Positions 8,358-14,807 of a stretch of 20,222 nt of DNA are shown here, one piece after another. A program made the translations under genes and the position numbers. The stretch is taken from positions 1-20,222 of the forward strand of contig CANRAT010000025.1 in assembly GCA_947628685.1 (NCBI GenBank). The letters run 5' to 3'. The notes beneath the pieces were generated by a model, which searched no databases, was not told the origin of the DNA, and saw only the letters and a list, made by a program, of their open reading frames with translations. Origin of the DNA: an uncultured Bacilli bacterium (GTDB taxonomy: Bacteria; Bacillota_I; Bacilli_A; RF39; UBA660). The first letter of the stretch is position 1. Every line of letters starts with the position of its first letter.

Positions 8358-8386
8358 TTTGATAAATAGCATTATTATTTATCAAA
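8358..8386. other. 11-bp hairpin at end of 146-residue gene
   Basis: TTTGATAAATA pairs with TATTTATCAAA around a 7-nt loop. It contains the stop codon of the minus-strand gene ending at 8375. There is no clean T tract after it on either strand, so it may be a processing or weak termination hairpin. Confidence 0.4.
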
Positions 8387-8815
8387 TACAAGGCGACTAT
8401 TTTCTACTAATTCCATCATTTCTAAATTAGTAAGGTCATCTTTTATCTTTATGTATATCTCATTATTTATAGCAAATATATTAATTTTATCTAGTAGATT
8501 AAGTGGTATATCATCTACCTTGTACATAAACTCTGTATCAATAGTAATTATCCTCATATCTACTTGATTTTTATAAAAGTCATAATAGTCTAAATCTTCC
8601 TTTTCTAAATGGAATATAACGCCATAATATTTATCTATATAAACAGTTATGTCATAAAATCCTTCAACTGTTATATTATACTTATTTTTAAGTGTTTTAA
8701 ATAATTTCTTTAAATATTTTTCTAGGGATTCTCTATCATTAAAATCAACATCTTCTATCACTTGTTTTTTTACATATATATCAAATGTAAGATCATCTGT
8801 AAACTTGATACTCAT
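8375..8815 (-). CDS. Hypothetical protein, 146 aa, downstream of engB
   Basis: I do not recognise a named family. The protein is acidic and soluble, without signal peptide or membrane helix. It looks like a single alpha/beta domain: alternating strand-like segments (KFTDDLTFDIYV, YNITVEGFYDITVYI, YYGVIFHLEKEDLDY, VDMRIITIDTEFMY) surround a charged helix (RESLEKYLKKLFKTLKNKY). It begins 33 nt after engB behind AGGTGA and has no promoter of its own in the gap, so it is very probably co-transcribed with engB. Lengthwise it resembles small adaptor-type proteins, but no motif supports that. It is likely a real gene, given ribosome binding site, codon use and operon position. Confidence 0.75.
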   Translation of the reverse strand: MSIKFTDDLTFDIYVKKQVIEDVDFNDRESLEKYLKKLFKTLKNKYNITVEGFYDITVYIDKYYGVIFHLEKEDLDYYDFYKNQVDMRIITIDTEFMYKVDDIPLNLLDKINIFAINNEIYIKIKDDLTNLEMMELVENSRLVFDK

Positions 8816-8848
8816 TAAATCACCTATTTTATAGTATGAAAAAAAGAA

Positions 8849-9430
8849 CTACATTGTTCTTTCAATTTTTTCATAGATTTCTTTTTTACCAAGTTTAGTA
8901 ACATTTGAGAACATAACGAAATCATCACCTACTACTAAATCTAATTCATTAAGTATCATATTTCTTTGCTTTTGCTGCATAGTTATTCCAATTTTATCTG
9001 TTTTAGTTGCTACTATAGTAACAGGTATTTTATAATATTTTAAATAATTATACATCATAATATCATCATTAGTTGGTTTATGTCTAAAATCTATTAACAT
9101 AAAAACTTGTTTTAAATTTGGTCTATTTTGTAAATAATCTTCCATCATTAAACCAAATTTTTTTTGCTTTTTCTTACTTAACATAGCAAATCCATATCCA
9201 GGAGCATCGACTAAATAAAATGCATCATTTACGTTATAGAAATTTATTGTTTGCGTTTTTCCTGGAGTTGCTGATGTTCTAGCAAAGTTTTTTCTATTTA
9301 TTAAAGTGTTTATAAAACTACTTTTTCCTACATTACTTTTTCCAACAAGTAAATATTCAGATTTACCATCTGTTGGGTATTGACTTCGTCTTACCGCGCT
9401 AATTTTTAAATCTACACTAGCAATTTTCAC
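8849..9430 (-). CDS. engB: Ribosome biogenesis GTPase EngB/YsxC
   Basis: EngB (YsxC/YihA) is an essential GTPase of the TrmE-Era-EngA family that assists late assembly of the 50S ribosomal subunit. G-motifs are seen in order: G1 GKSNVGKSS (about 30-38), G2 around TPGKTQTI (55-62), G3 DAPGYGF (75-81), and G4 TKTD (about 141-144). Length 193 residues, as expected. The start codon is GTG at 9430, 7 nt after AAGGAAG; no better upstream ATG exists. A consensus promoter (TTGACA, 17 bp, TATAAT) at 9452-9487 drives it, so it is not dependent on the transcript from upstream. The 146-residue gene follows in the same operon. Confidence 0.95.
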   Translation of the reverse strand: MKIASVDLKISAVRRSQYPTDGKSEYLLVGKSNVGKSSFINTLINRKNFARTSATPGKTQTINFYNVNDAFYLVDAPGYGFAMLSKKKQKKFGLMMEDYLQNRPNLKQVFMLIDFRHKPTNDDIMMYNYLKYYKIPVTIVATKTDKIGITMQQKQRNMILNELDLVVGDDFVMFSNVTKLGKKEIYEKIERTM

Positions 9431-9458
9431 GCTTATTCACTTCCTTCAAAAGACGAGT

Positions 9459-9488
9459 TTATTATAACATGTTATGTTTCTTTTGTCA
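9459..9488 (-). promoter_or_regulatory. Consensus sigma-A promoter of engB
   Basis: TTGACA, exactly 17 bp, then TATAAT on the minus strand, about 30 nt before the engB start. It lies downstream of the small-RNA terminator, so engB has its own start site. Confidence 0.85.
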
Positions 9489-9529
9489 AAAATGTGAATT
9501 TTGCTTGCCCATCAGTTTAAAATTGACTA

Positions 9530-9643
9530 AACGAAAACACCAAATCAATTGATTCGGTGTTTTCTAACCAAAAAGATTAGAGTATACACCTAACCTGGTA
9601 AATCAAATGTATCTCTTTTTTATTATATGAAGTTTCATTCACT
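9530..9643 (-). ncRNA. Candidate small RNA, about 115 nt, unassigned
   Basis: This non-coding stretch is bounded by a strong promoter (TTGACA, 17 bp, TATACT at 9650-9678) and a terminator-like hairpin (9533-9564). It can fold as follows: a small 5' hairpin (TGAA with TTCA); a long imperfect stem pairing AAAAAGAGATACA (about 9607-9619) with TGTATACTC plus TCTTTTT (about 9572-9592); and the 9-bp-plus terminal stem. An alternative pairing, GGTTAG with CTAATC, competes with the long stem. No open reading frame with a ribosome binding site exceeds a few codons. Because engB has its own promoter after the hairpin, this looks like a stand-alone RNA gene rather than a leader. I could not match it to 6S, SRP, tmRNA, RNase P or a known riboswitch. 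Confidence 0.55.
9533..9564 (-). terminator. Hairpin terminator of candidate small RNA
   Basis: GAAAACACC pairs with GGTGTTTTC, and the interior AATCA/TGATT extends the stem almost to the centre. On the minus strand it is followed by a moderate U-rich run (TTTTCGTTT). Confidence 0.65.
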
Positions 9644-9649
9644 ACATTC

Positions 9650-9678
9650 AGTATAATATAAAATTTAGTTGTTGTCAA
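9650..9678 (-). promoter_or_regulatory. Sigma-A promoter of candidate small RNA
   Basis: TTGACA (9673-9678), 17-bp spacer, TATACT (9650-9655). The -35 overlaps the stop codon of the upstream membrane-protein gene. Predicted start about 9643. Confidence 0.75.
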
Positions 9679-10199
9679 TTTTTAATGGCATATTTATATA
9701 TTTTATACCTTTTTATTAAGCAGGCTATTACATATACATAATAAACTATATATATAATATTGCCAAATTTAATCATTGGAATTATATTTCCCATTACTAT
9801 AAGCGTGTTATTTCCTAAATAGTTTGTCATAAAAAGAGAAAATAATATATTAATTAGTGATACTAAATAAAATATAAAATTTATACTTTTATTAAAAATA
9901 AATGTAAATATACTCATCACTACTAAATAAATAACGGAATTAAAAAAGTAAAAGTATATATTATTTATTGGACTTTCAAAATTAAAACTTATTATATCGT
10001 TAAAATAATAATAAATAATAATAGATATTAACACTACATTTATAATGCTTATAATATAATTTTTAAATTTTCTATCTTTATTAATTATGAGTATGATAGT
10101 AAATATAATAGAACTTATTATAATTGCTATAAATATATTATATTTAAATGAAATTGATAATAGTTTAAATGCATCTATTATATTATAATTAAAACTCAT
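9675..10199 (-). CDS. Multi-pass membrane protein, unknown, 174 aa
   Basis: I do not recognise a family. The sequence is dominated by Ile, Tyr, Phe and Asn and has about five predicted membrane helices (roughly residues 17-38, 46-64, 80-100, 105-125 and 145-165) with short Lys-rich cytoplasmic-type loops. The ATG overlaps the gpmI stop codon (ATGA), so it is translationally coupled to gpmI. Its -35-bearing end overlaps the next promoter. There is no catalytic motif, and nothing links it to glycolysis beyond position. The segment NYLGNNTLIVMGNIIPMIKFG between the last two helices is the most distinctive stretch. Confidence in it being a real gene comes from the tight overlap and continuous hydrophobic periodicity. 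Confidence 0.7.
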   Translation of the reverse strand: MSFNYNIIDAFKLLSISFKYNIFIAIIISSIIFTIILIINKDRKFKNYIISIINVVLISIIIYYYFNDIISFNFESPINNIYFYFFNSVIYLVVMSIFTFIFNKSINFIFYLVSLINILFSLFMTNYLGNNTLIVMGNIIPMIKFGNIIYIVYYVYVIACLIKRYKIYKYAIKN

Positions 10200-11692
10200 C
10201 TAACAAGACTATCTCCTGTCATTTCTCTAGGGATTTCTATACCCATTATATCGAGTATTGTAGGCGCGATATCTGCAAGTTTTCCATTTTTTAGTTTATA
10301 ATTTTGATCCGTAATAATGAATGGCACTTTACTAGTTGAATGACTAGTTATGATATTTTCATCATCATCTAACATATAATCACTATTACCATGATCTGCA
10401 GTTATAACCATAGTGTATCCTAATTCCATGGCTTTATTATATAATTTACCTACACACTCACTTACTACACTAACGGCCTTAACAGTAGCATCAAATACTC
10501 CTGTATGTCCTACCATATCACCATTTGCGTAATTTAAAACTATAAAGTCATACTCATCCATAACACTAAGCAATTTATCTGTTATTTCATATGCACTCAT
10601 TTCGGGTTTTAAATCATAAGTTGCAACTTTAGGTGATGGAATTAATATTCTATTTTCTAAAGGCAAGTCTTTATCTATTCCTCCATCGAAAAAGTATGTT
10701 ACATGTGCATATTTTTCTGTCTCTGCAATTCTAAGTTGTTTTAATCCTTTACCTGCTAAATATTCACCTAAAGTATTATTAAGTTCTTGATTTTTATAAG
10801 CGTTTTTACACTTAACATCTTCACTTACAGGCATCATCGTAACAAGTTTAATATTTTTAAATCTTTTACGTGGAAATTCACTAAATTTACCATTAGTAAT
10901 AGCCGTAAATAATTCTCTTAATCTATCAGGTCTAAAATTAAATACTAAAAGGCCGTCATTACTACTAATAATTCCACTTTTATCTATAAGCATAGGTTTA
11001 ATAAATTCATCTGTAATGTCTTTATTATAACTTTTATTCATATATTCTTCTATATCAGGAGTAATTTTTCCAAGTCCATTTACTATTACATCGTATGCTT
11101 TTCTTACTCTATTCCAGTTGTTGTCTCTATCCATAGCATAGTATCTACCACTAACACTAGCAATTTTACCAAATCCAAGTTTATCTAGTTTATCTTTAAG
11201 CATTTTAATATAATTAATACCAGATGTAGGTAGAGTATCTCTTCCATCTGTAAATACGTGTATATAGACATTCGTAACACCTTTTTCTTTGCACATATCA
11301 AGTAGTCCAAATAAGTGCTCTATATGAGAATGTATCCCACCATCAGAAAGTAAACCTAAAATGTGTAATTTAGAATTATTCATTTTTACATGATTTAATA
11401 CTTCATTTATATTTTCATTATCATATATTTTTTTATTTTTTATTTCTTTAGATATGAATTCAAGTGGTTGATATACTACTCTTCCTGCACCTATATTAGT
11501 ATGACCTACCTCGCTATTTCCCATTTGACCCTTAGGTAGCCCTACTTCTTCTCCACTAGCATCAAGCAAACTATGTGGATAATATTTAAGCATATTATCA
11601 AGTACATGAGTATCTGCTGCTCTAACAGCATTACCGTGATCTTCTTTTCTAATACCTACTCCATCCATTATGCATAGTAATACTTTCTTCAT
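10196..11692 (-). CDS. gpmI: 2,3-bisphosphoglycerate-independent phosphoglycerate mutase
   Basis: Glycolytic enzyme interconverting 3- and 2-phosphoglycerate, of the manganese-dependent, cofactor-independent alkaline-phosphatase superfamily type. In Bacillus the enzyme's pH-sensitive Mn binding is important for 3-PGA accumulation in the forespore, which fits a spore former. Motifs: metal ligand Asp10 in CIMDGVG, catalytic Ser60 in GNSEVGH, substrate-binding GGIHSH and DGRD, VSGRYYAMDRD, and the second metal cluster ADHGNSDYM near the C-terminus followed by SHSTSKVPF. Length 498 residues, normal for the family. The ATG at 11692 follows GGTGAT. An extended -10 (TGGTATAAT) lies just upstream at about 11711-11719. 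It is not linked here to the usual gap-pgk-tpi-eno cluster but stands with a downstream membrane protein. Confidence 0.96.
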   Translation of the reverse strand: MKKVLLCIMDGVGIRKEDHGNAVRAADTHVLDNMLKYYPHSLLDASGEEVGLPKGQMGNSEVGHTNIGAGRVVYQPLEFISKEIKNKKIYDNENINEVLNHVKMNNSKLHILGLLSDGGIHSHIEHLFGLLDMCKEKGVTNVYIHVFTDGRDTLPTSGINYIKMLKDKLDKLGFGKIASVSGRYYAMDRDNNWNRVRKAYDVIVNGLGKITPDIEEYMNKSYNKDITDEFIKPMLIDKSGIISSNDGLLVFNFRPDRLRELFTAITNGKFSEFPRKRFKNIKLVTMMPVSEDVKCKNAYKNQELNNTLGEYLAGKGLKQLRIAETEKYAHVTYFFDGGIDKDLPLENRILIPSPKVATYDLKPEMSAYEITDKLLSVMDEYDFIVLNYANGDMVGHTGVFDATVKAVSVVSECVGKLYNKAMELGYTMVITADHGNSDYMLDDDENIITSHSTSKVPFIITDQNYKLKNGKLADIAPTILDIMGIEIPREMTGDSLVR

Positions 11693-11730
11693 TTTATCAC
11701 CATTTTAATTATACCACATATAAATTAAAA

Positions 11731-11752
11731 AAGAAAATATTTCTATTTTCTT
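11731..11752 (-). terminator. Weak AT-only terminator after Xre gene
   Basis: AAGAAAATA pairs with TATTTTCTT around a 4-nt loop, followed on the minus strand by a T run. The Xre-gene stop codon lies in the stem. With only one GC pair it may terminate partially and read into gpmI. Confidence 0.5.
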
Positions 11753-12038
11753 ATTTTCTCAATATACTTTTTGTAACTTCATCATCAAATATTCCCGCAC
11801 ATAATTCATCCATACTAATGCCTAATATTTTAGCAATTTTGTACATAGAATAAAACGACAATGATTTTTGACCTCCAGGACTTACTATGTGTCTTAAATA
11901 TTCATATGATATATCGATTTCTTCTGAAAATTCCATCAAATTTATATGTTTATCTTTACACACTTTTCTAACATTAGTCCCAACTATGTATTGAATGTCA
12001 TCTTTTGACTTAAATTTACTTATCTTTCTATCAAGCAT
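11751..12038 (-). CDS. Small Xre-family HTH transcriptional regulator
   Basis: A 95-residue protein with a single Cro/C1-type helix-turn-helix. The fold spans about residues 20-85: VGTNVRKVCKDKHINLMEFSEEI, the recognition region ISYEYLRHIVSPGG, then SFYSMYKIAKILGISMDELC. No dimerisation or sensor domain is visible. The start was set at 12038, where GGTGATGGT precedes the ATG; a further ATG at 12053 has no ribosome binding site. It is divergent from spoIIIAH, and a compact GC-rich hairpin (12073-12099) lies in the shared upstream region and could be its operator. Downstream is gpmI. The target is unknown. Confidence 0.82.
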   Translation of the reverse strand: MLDRKISKFKSKDDIQYIVGTNVRKVCKDKHINLMEFSEEIDISYEYLRHIVSPGGQKSLSFYSMYKIAKILGISMDELCAGIFDDEVTKSILRK

Positions 12039-12072
12039 ACCATCACCACACATATTATCTCATAGAGTGTTA

Positions 12073-12099
12073 GTGAAAGTCTGCAAACGGCAGGTTCAC
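12073..12099. other. GC-rich dyad between Xre gene and spoIIIAH
   Basis: GTGAA and TTCAC form the outer arms, and CTGC and GCAG the inner arms. It is not followed by a T tract on the plus strand and sits in the divergent gap, so an operator or structured 5' leader is more likely than a terminator. Confidence 0.4.
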
Positions 12100-12162
12100 A
12101 AAAAATGTGTAATATTTTATTAATTTATTAATATAATCTAGTAGATAAGACAGGAGGATTAT

Positions 12163-12666
12163 ATGATTAATAAAAGAAGTTTATGGTTTCTAACACTTTT
12201 TAGTTTAATACTCGTTTTAAGTATTTACTACATTACTATGCCAAGTGAATTATTGCTTACAACAGGTAACAATATAAATAATAAAGATGATGCTGAAGAG
12301 TCTACTATATCTGTTGAAGAAAGTGATATACTTGTTGCTTTAAGAGTTGAATCAGATCAAAAGATGGCTAGCGAAATAGAAGATTTACAATTAGTACTAA
12401 CAAATACTGAATCTTCTGTTGAAGAAAAAAATAAGGCCTACGAAAAGATAAAAGAATTAAATGATACTCGTGGTGAGGAAGAAAAACTAGAAAATCAAGT
12501 AAAAGAAACTTATAAATTAGATGCATATGTTAAAATTACAGATAGTGGGATAAATGTAACTGTAAATAGCAGTGAAAATTCCAATCAACTTGCAAATAAT
12601 ATTATGAGAACTATACAATCTAATTATAATGATTATAAATATATAACTGTAAAATTTCAAAAATAA
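12163..12666 (+). CDS. spoIIIAH: SpoIIIAH-like sporulation channel protein
   Basis: SpoIIIAH is the mother-cell membrane protein whose extracellular YscJ/FliF-like domain binds forespore SpoIIQ to build the channel that keeps the forespore active. The N-terminus (LWFLTLFSLILVLSIYYIT) closely follows the corresponding membrane helix of B. subtilis SpoIIIAH (residues about 7-25 here). It continues through a charged, probably coiled segment (about 55-110, rich in Glu and Lys) and ends in a ring-building-motif-like domain (about 115-167). At 167 residues it is shorter than the 218 of B. subtilis. The start follows AGGAGGAT. Unusually, spoIIIAA-AG are not adjacent; here the gene is alone and followed by gerE. 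Its terminator overlaps the stop. The symbol is by homology of the helix and overall layout. Confidence 0.82.
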   Translation: MINKRSLWFLTLFSLILVLSIYYITMPSELLLTTGNNINNKDDAEESTISVEESDILVALRVESDQKMASEIEDLQLVLTNTESSVEEKNKAYEKIKELNDTRGEEEKLENQVKETYKLDAYVKITDSGINVTVNSSENSNQLANNIMRTIQSNYNDYKYITVKFQK

Positions 12667-12684
12667 TTTTTTGAAATTTTTTTT
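12651..12684 (+). terminator. Terminator of spoIIIAH
   Basis: AAAATTTCAAAAA pairs with TTTTTGAAATTTT around a 4-nt loop made partly by the TAA stop codon, followed by a T run to 12684. Confidence 0.85.
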
Positions 12685-12698
12685 AGGCACATACAATC

Positions 12699-12725
12699 AC
12701 TTAAAAATATAAGCATCATAAAATA
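12699..12725 (+). promoter_or_regulatory. Sigma-K promoter of gerE
   Basis: AC at 12699-12700, 16-bp spacer, then CATAAAATA at 12717-12725. This matches the sigma-K consensus AC-N16/17-CATANNNTA exactly. gerE is sigma-K dependent in B. subtilis and sigK itself lies 6.7 kb downstream, which supports the call. Confidence 0.75.
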
Positions 12726-12770
12726 ATATGAGAAAAAATATAAACCACTCTATTAGGAAGTGAGGTAAAA

Positions 12771-12977
12771 ATGAAAAAAAGCATTTTAACTAAAAGAGAA
12801 AAACAAGTATTTGAGATGCTTATAATAAATAAAACTACTAAAGAAATAGCAAAAACTTTAAATATTAGTGAAAAAACAGTTAGAAACCACATTTCAAATG
12901 CTATGCAAAAACTAGGAGTTAAAGGTAGAGCTAGTGCAGTTGTAGAATTATTAAGGCTTGGAGAAATTTCTTTATAA
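12771..12977 (+). CDS. gerE: Late mother-cell transcription factor GerE
   Basis: GerE is the small LuxR-type DNA-binding protein that, with sigma-K, switches on the last spore-coat genes. The 68 residues are almost entirely a GerE/LuxR helix-turn-helix: LTKREKQVFEML, TTKEIAKTLNISEKTV (recognition helix region), RNHISNAMQKLGVKGR, and the end VVELLRLGE. These match the 74-residue B. subtilis GerE nearly residue for residue, without any receiver domain. The start follows AGTGAGGT with a 5-6 nt gap. A sigma-K type promoter lies about 45 nt upstream and a terminator directly after. The match covers the full length and leaves little doubt. Confidence 0.95.
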   Translation: MKKSILTKREKQVFEMLIINKTTKEIAKTLNISEKTVRNHISNAMQKLGVKGRASAVVELLRLGEISL

Positions 12978-12980
12978 AAC

Positions 12981-13010
12981 AAAAAATGGTATGAATACAT
13001 ATCATTTTTT
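12981..13010. terminator. Bidirectional terminator between gerE and prepilin gene
   Basis: AAAAAATG and GTATG pair with CATAT and CATTTTTT (one G-T wobble) around AATA. It serves gerE on plus and the convergent prepilin-like gene on minus. Confidence 0.75.
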
Positions 13011-13029
13011 ATATTACATAAAAGGTTTA

Positions 13030-13047
13030 ATTTAGCCTATCCTAAAT
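13030..13047 (-). other. Hairpin at 3' end of candidate variable region
   Basis: ATTTAG and CTAAAT form a perfect 6-bp stem with a 6-nt loop, spanning the last codons and stop of the prepilin-like gene. DGRs of the BPP-1 type need a cruciform just after the variable region; this is in the right place but shorter than the described 7-10 bp stems. Confidence 0.35.
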
Positions 13048-14156
13048 GCGGGAGCTACTCCGTGGGCAGAACTAGCCGTATCTTTGCTCCAACCGTCAAA
13101 AGTACCCACAAGGTAGAAACTATTAGTAAAAAAAGAATAGGCCGAGCGAAGCCACCAATAAGTTGCACTATTTTGATAGTTTTTAATAGCACCCTCATCA
13201 CTATCTGTTGTTACTCCTTGTTCTTTATAGTTTCTATAATAATCTAGTTGTCTTGTTTTATCATAACCTGTATCATATTGACTTACTTTATTTGAAGTTC
13301 CATCTTCATATACTTCATGAAATGAGAGTAAGTATATTTTATCCGTTGTTTCAAAGTTATTATTAGTTGCTTCTCCTGAAGTATCTCCTTTACCATGTCC
13401 TGATATTACTTTTGTGTCTTTTATACCACTTTTTAATTCATCTGGTAATGCTTTATATATTGTTCCACTATTTTCTTTCCCTTCTATAACATTAAGATAC
13501 TCTCTCATTTCGCTATCTTTCCATCCTCCTATATTTGTATTTTCTGTATTCATAACGTGTCTTGTTATTATATCTACAAATTCTACTACAAAACCACATG
13601 CCGTTTCAGAAAAATCTTCTCCTCCACATCCTTCACTCTCATCGTTAGAAATATTTGCTATCCTTACTGTAAATGACTGATTATTAAATTCTTCTCCACT
13701 TAATACTATTTCTTTTTCTTCTCCTACTTTATATACATTTTTTCCTAATCTTATATTTGCTATTATTGTTAGCCAATCATCTTTTGCAAATGATGGAGAA
13801 TCACAAGTAAATTCTACTGCTTCATTTGTTACTTCTAAACTATTTAGAGCTATTGCTCCTCCACATGGTCTTGTTCCATTTACTTCAACTTTTAAATTTT
13901 CTATTTTACTATTTTGTATACATAGTAAATTCCCATCACTTTCAATTGTACAAATACTTGGATTAAACTCATTATTCAAATTTTCTTTTGCAATTGCTTG
14001 TATTACCGCATCTAAATATAATTCTTTACTTACTTTTTCACTTTCATTTTTAGAATCATTTATTATATTTAATATCATTGGTGTTGCTATTAATGCTATT
14101 ATCGCTAGTATTACTATTACTGCAAGTAGTTCTATTAATGTAAATCCCTTTTTCAT
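13032..14156 (-). CDS. Prepilin-like surface protein with candidate hypervariable C-terminus
   Basis: The N-terminus MKKGFTLIELLAV has a textbook type IV prepilin/pseudopilin cleavage site (after Gly4, Glu at +5) followed by a hydrophobic helix to about residue 32. The protein is therefore probably processed by a prepilin peptidase and assembled in or retained at the membrane. Residues about 40-115 form a small pilin head with several Cys (CTIESDGNLLC, RPCGG, FTC). Residues about 125-374 resemble DUF6273, a C-type-lectin-like fold, ending in YWWLRSA and GVAPAFRIG. The last 42 codons differ sharply from the rest: about 47% GC by hand count, codons such as CGC, TCG, CCC, GCC and ACG, and almost every interior codon of the form NNY. 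That is what a DGR variable region looks like. At 374 residues it is far longer than ordinary pilins. The start follows GGGAGATG. No pilus assembly genes are adjacent. Confidence 0.85.
   Translation of the reverse strand: MKKGFTLIELLAVIVILAIIALIATPMILNIINDSKNESEKVSKELYLDAVIQAIAKENLNNEFNPSICTIESDGNLLCIQNSKIENLKVEVNGTRPCGGAIALNSLEVTNEAVEFTCDSPSFAKDDWLTIIANIRLGKNVYKVGEEKEIVLSGEEFNNQSFTVRIANISNDESEGCGGEDFSETACGFVVEFVDIITRHVMNTENTNIGGWKDSEMREYLNVIEGKENSGTIYKALPDELKSGIKDTKVISGHGKGDTSGEATNNNFETTDKIYLLSFHEVYEDGTSNKVSQYDTGYDKTRQLDYYRNYKEQGVTTDSDEGAIKNYQNSATYWWLRSAYSFFTNSFYLVGTFDGWSKDTASSAHGVAPAFRIG
13035..13160 (-). other. Candidate DGR variable region (VR)
   Basis: This 3' part of the prepilin-like gene encodes the segment from YWWLRSA to GVAPAFRIG. 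From the Tyr after LRSA to the His before GVAP, 22 of 26 codons end in T or C, as expected if AAY codons in a template were randomised at adenines. The flanking invariant motifs, and GC content near 47% in an AT-rich gene, fit a C-type-lectin DGR target. A 6-bp hairpin at 13030-13047 overlaps its end. No reverse transcriptase or template repeat is in the window, so this is a candidate only. Confidence 0.5.
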
Positions 14157-14201
14157 TATACATCTCCCTTTTTAGTTTACTCAGCCTATCATAAATTATT
14201 T

Positions 14202-14230
14202 TATATATTCTATAATGAACCTTTTCACAA
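14202..14230 (-). promoter_or_regulatory. Possible promoter of prepilin-like gene
   Basis: TTGTGA (14225-14230), 17-bp spacer, TATATA (14202-14207) on the minus strand. Other TATAAT-like words lie upstream in this AT-rich gap, so the choice is uncertain. Confidence 0.35.
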
Positions 14231-14314
14231 TTATATTATATCATGAAATATCGTATTTTTGTGCATAATATTAATTATTTTTTTTGATAATGAGAAAATT
14301 ATATTGGTGGTAAT

Positions 14315-14758
14315 ATGTTTAATAGGTTAAAAAAGATAAGAGAAGAGAATGATTTAAGGCAAAACGATATAAGTTCTTATTTAAAAATTAGTAGACAAAA
14401 TTATTCTAGATGGGAAACAGGAGAAACGATTATTCCTTTAAAATGGTTAAAAAAAATAAGTGAATATTATAAAGTAACTTTAGATTATATTGTTGGATTA
14501 TCAAACGAAAATAAATACTCAGAATATAAATTAAATCGCAAAGTTATAGGGAAAAATATAACTGAATTAAGACATAAAATGAACTTATCTCAAACGGAAT
14601 TATCAAAAATTTTAAATACATCTCAATCTACTATTTGTGCATATGAAAAAGGAAAAACTTTAATACTTACATCTTTTGCTTATCAAATATGTGTAAAATT
14701 TAATATTTCACTAGATTGGTTATGTGGTAGTAATGAAAATATAAATATTCTTTTATAA
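14315..14758 (+). CDS. Regulator with two tandem Xre HTH domains
   Basis: A 147-residue protein made of two Cro/C1-type helix-turn-helix domains in tandem. Domain 1 (about residues 3-62) carries LRQNDISSYLKISRQNYSRWE. Domain 2 (about 78-140) carries LSQTELSKILNTSQSTICAYE. Both end in the similar helix ISLDWLCGSN / VTLDYIVGLSN. The internal similarity points to duplication, and one molecule could bind a palindrome-like site without dimerising. The start follows GGTGG at 14305-14309. The gene is divergent from the prepilin-like gene and shares its 158-bp upstream gap, so it may regulate that gene, but no operator is obvious. A clear terminator follows. Confidence 0.85.
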   Translation: MFNRLKKIREENDLRQNDISSYLKISRQNYSRWETGETIIPLKWLKKISEYYKVTLDYIVGLSNENKYSEYKLNRKVIGKNITELRHKMNLSQTELSKILNTSQSTICAYEKGKTLILTSFAYQICVKFNISLDWLCGSNENINILL

Positions 14759-14759
14759 C

Positions 14760-14783
14760 AAACGTATTTTTATACGTTTTTTT
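14760..14783 (+). terminator. Terminator of double-HTH gene
   Basis: AAACGTAT pairs with ATACGTTT around a 4-nt T loop, followed by a T run, directly after the stop codon. Confidence 0.85.
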
Positions 14784-14807
14784 ACATATATTTTTATAGG
14801 TGATTTG

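Noticed and set aside
9530..9643. TTTACCAGGTTAGGTG inside the candidate small RNA looks like the helix 8 region of SRP RNA.
   Set aside because: The essential GGAA tetraloop and AAGCAGCC side do not follow, so it cannot fold as the SRP RNA apical domain.
9533..9643. Reading the small RNA as a cis-acting riboswitch or attenuator for engB.
   Set aside because: engB has its own consensus promoter downstream of the hairpin, so a leader role is unnecessary, although read-through cannot be excluded.
12716..13000. A minus-strand open frame of 94 codons across gerE.
   Set aside because: It is antisense to a full-length GerE match and runs through its terminator.
13032..14156. Reading the whole DUF6273-like part as a formylglycine-generating or other enzyme.
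   Set aside because: No catalytic Cys pair or metal-binding motif is visible; the fold alone does not imply activity.
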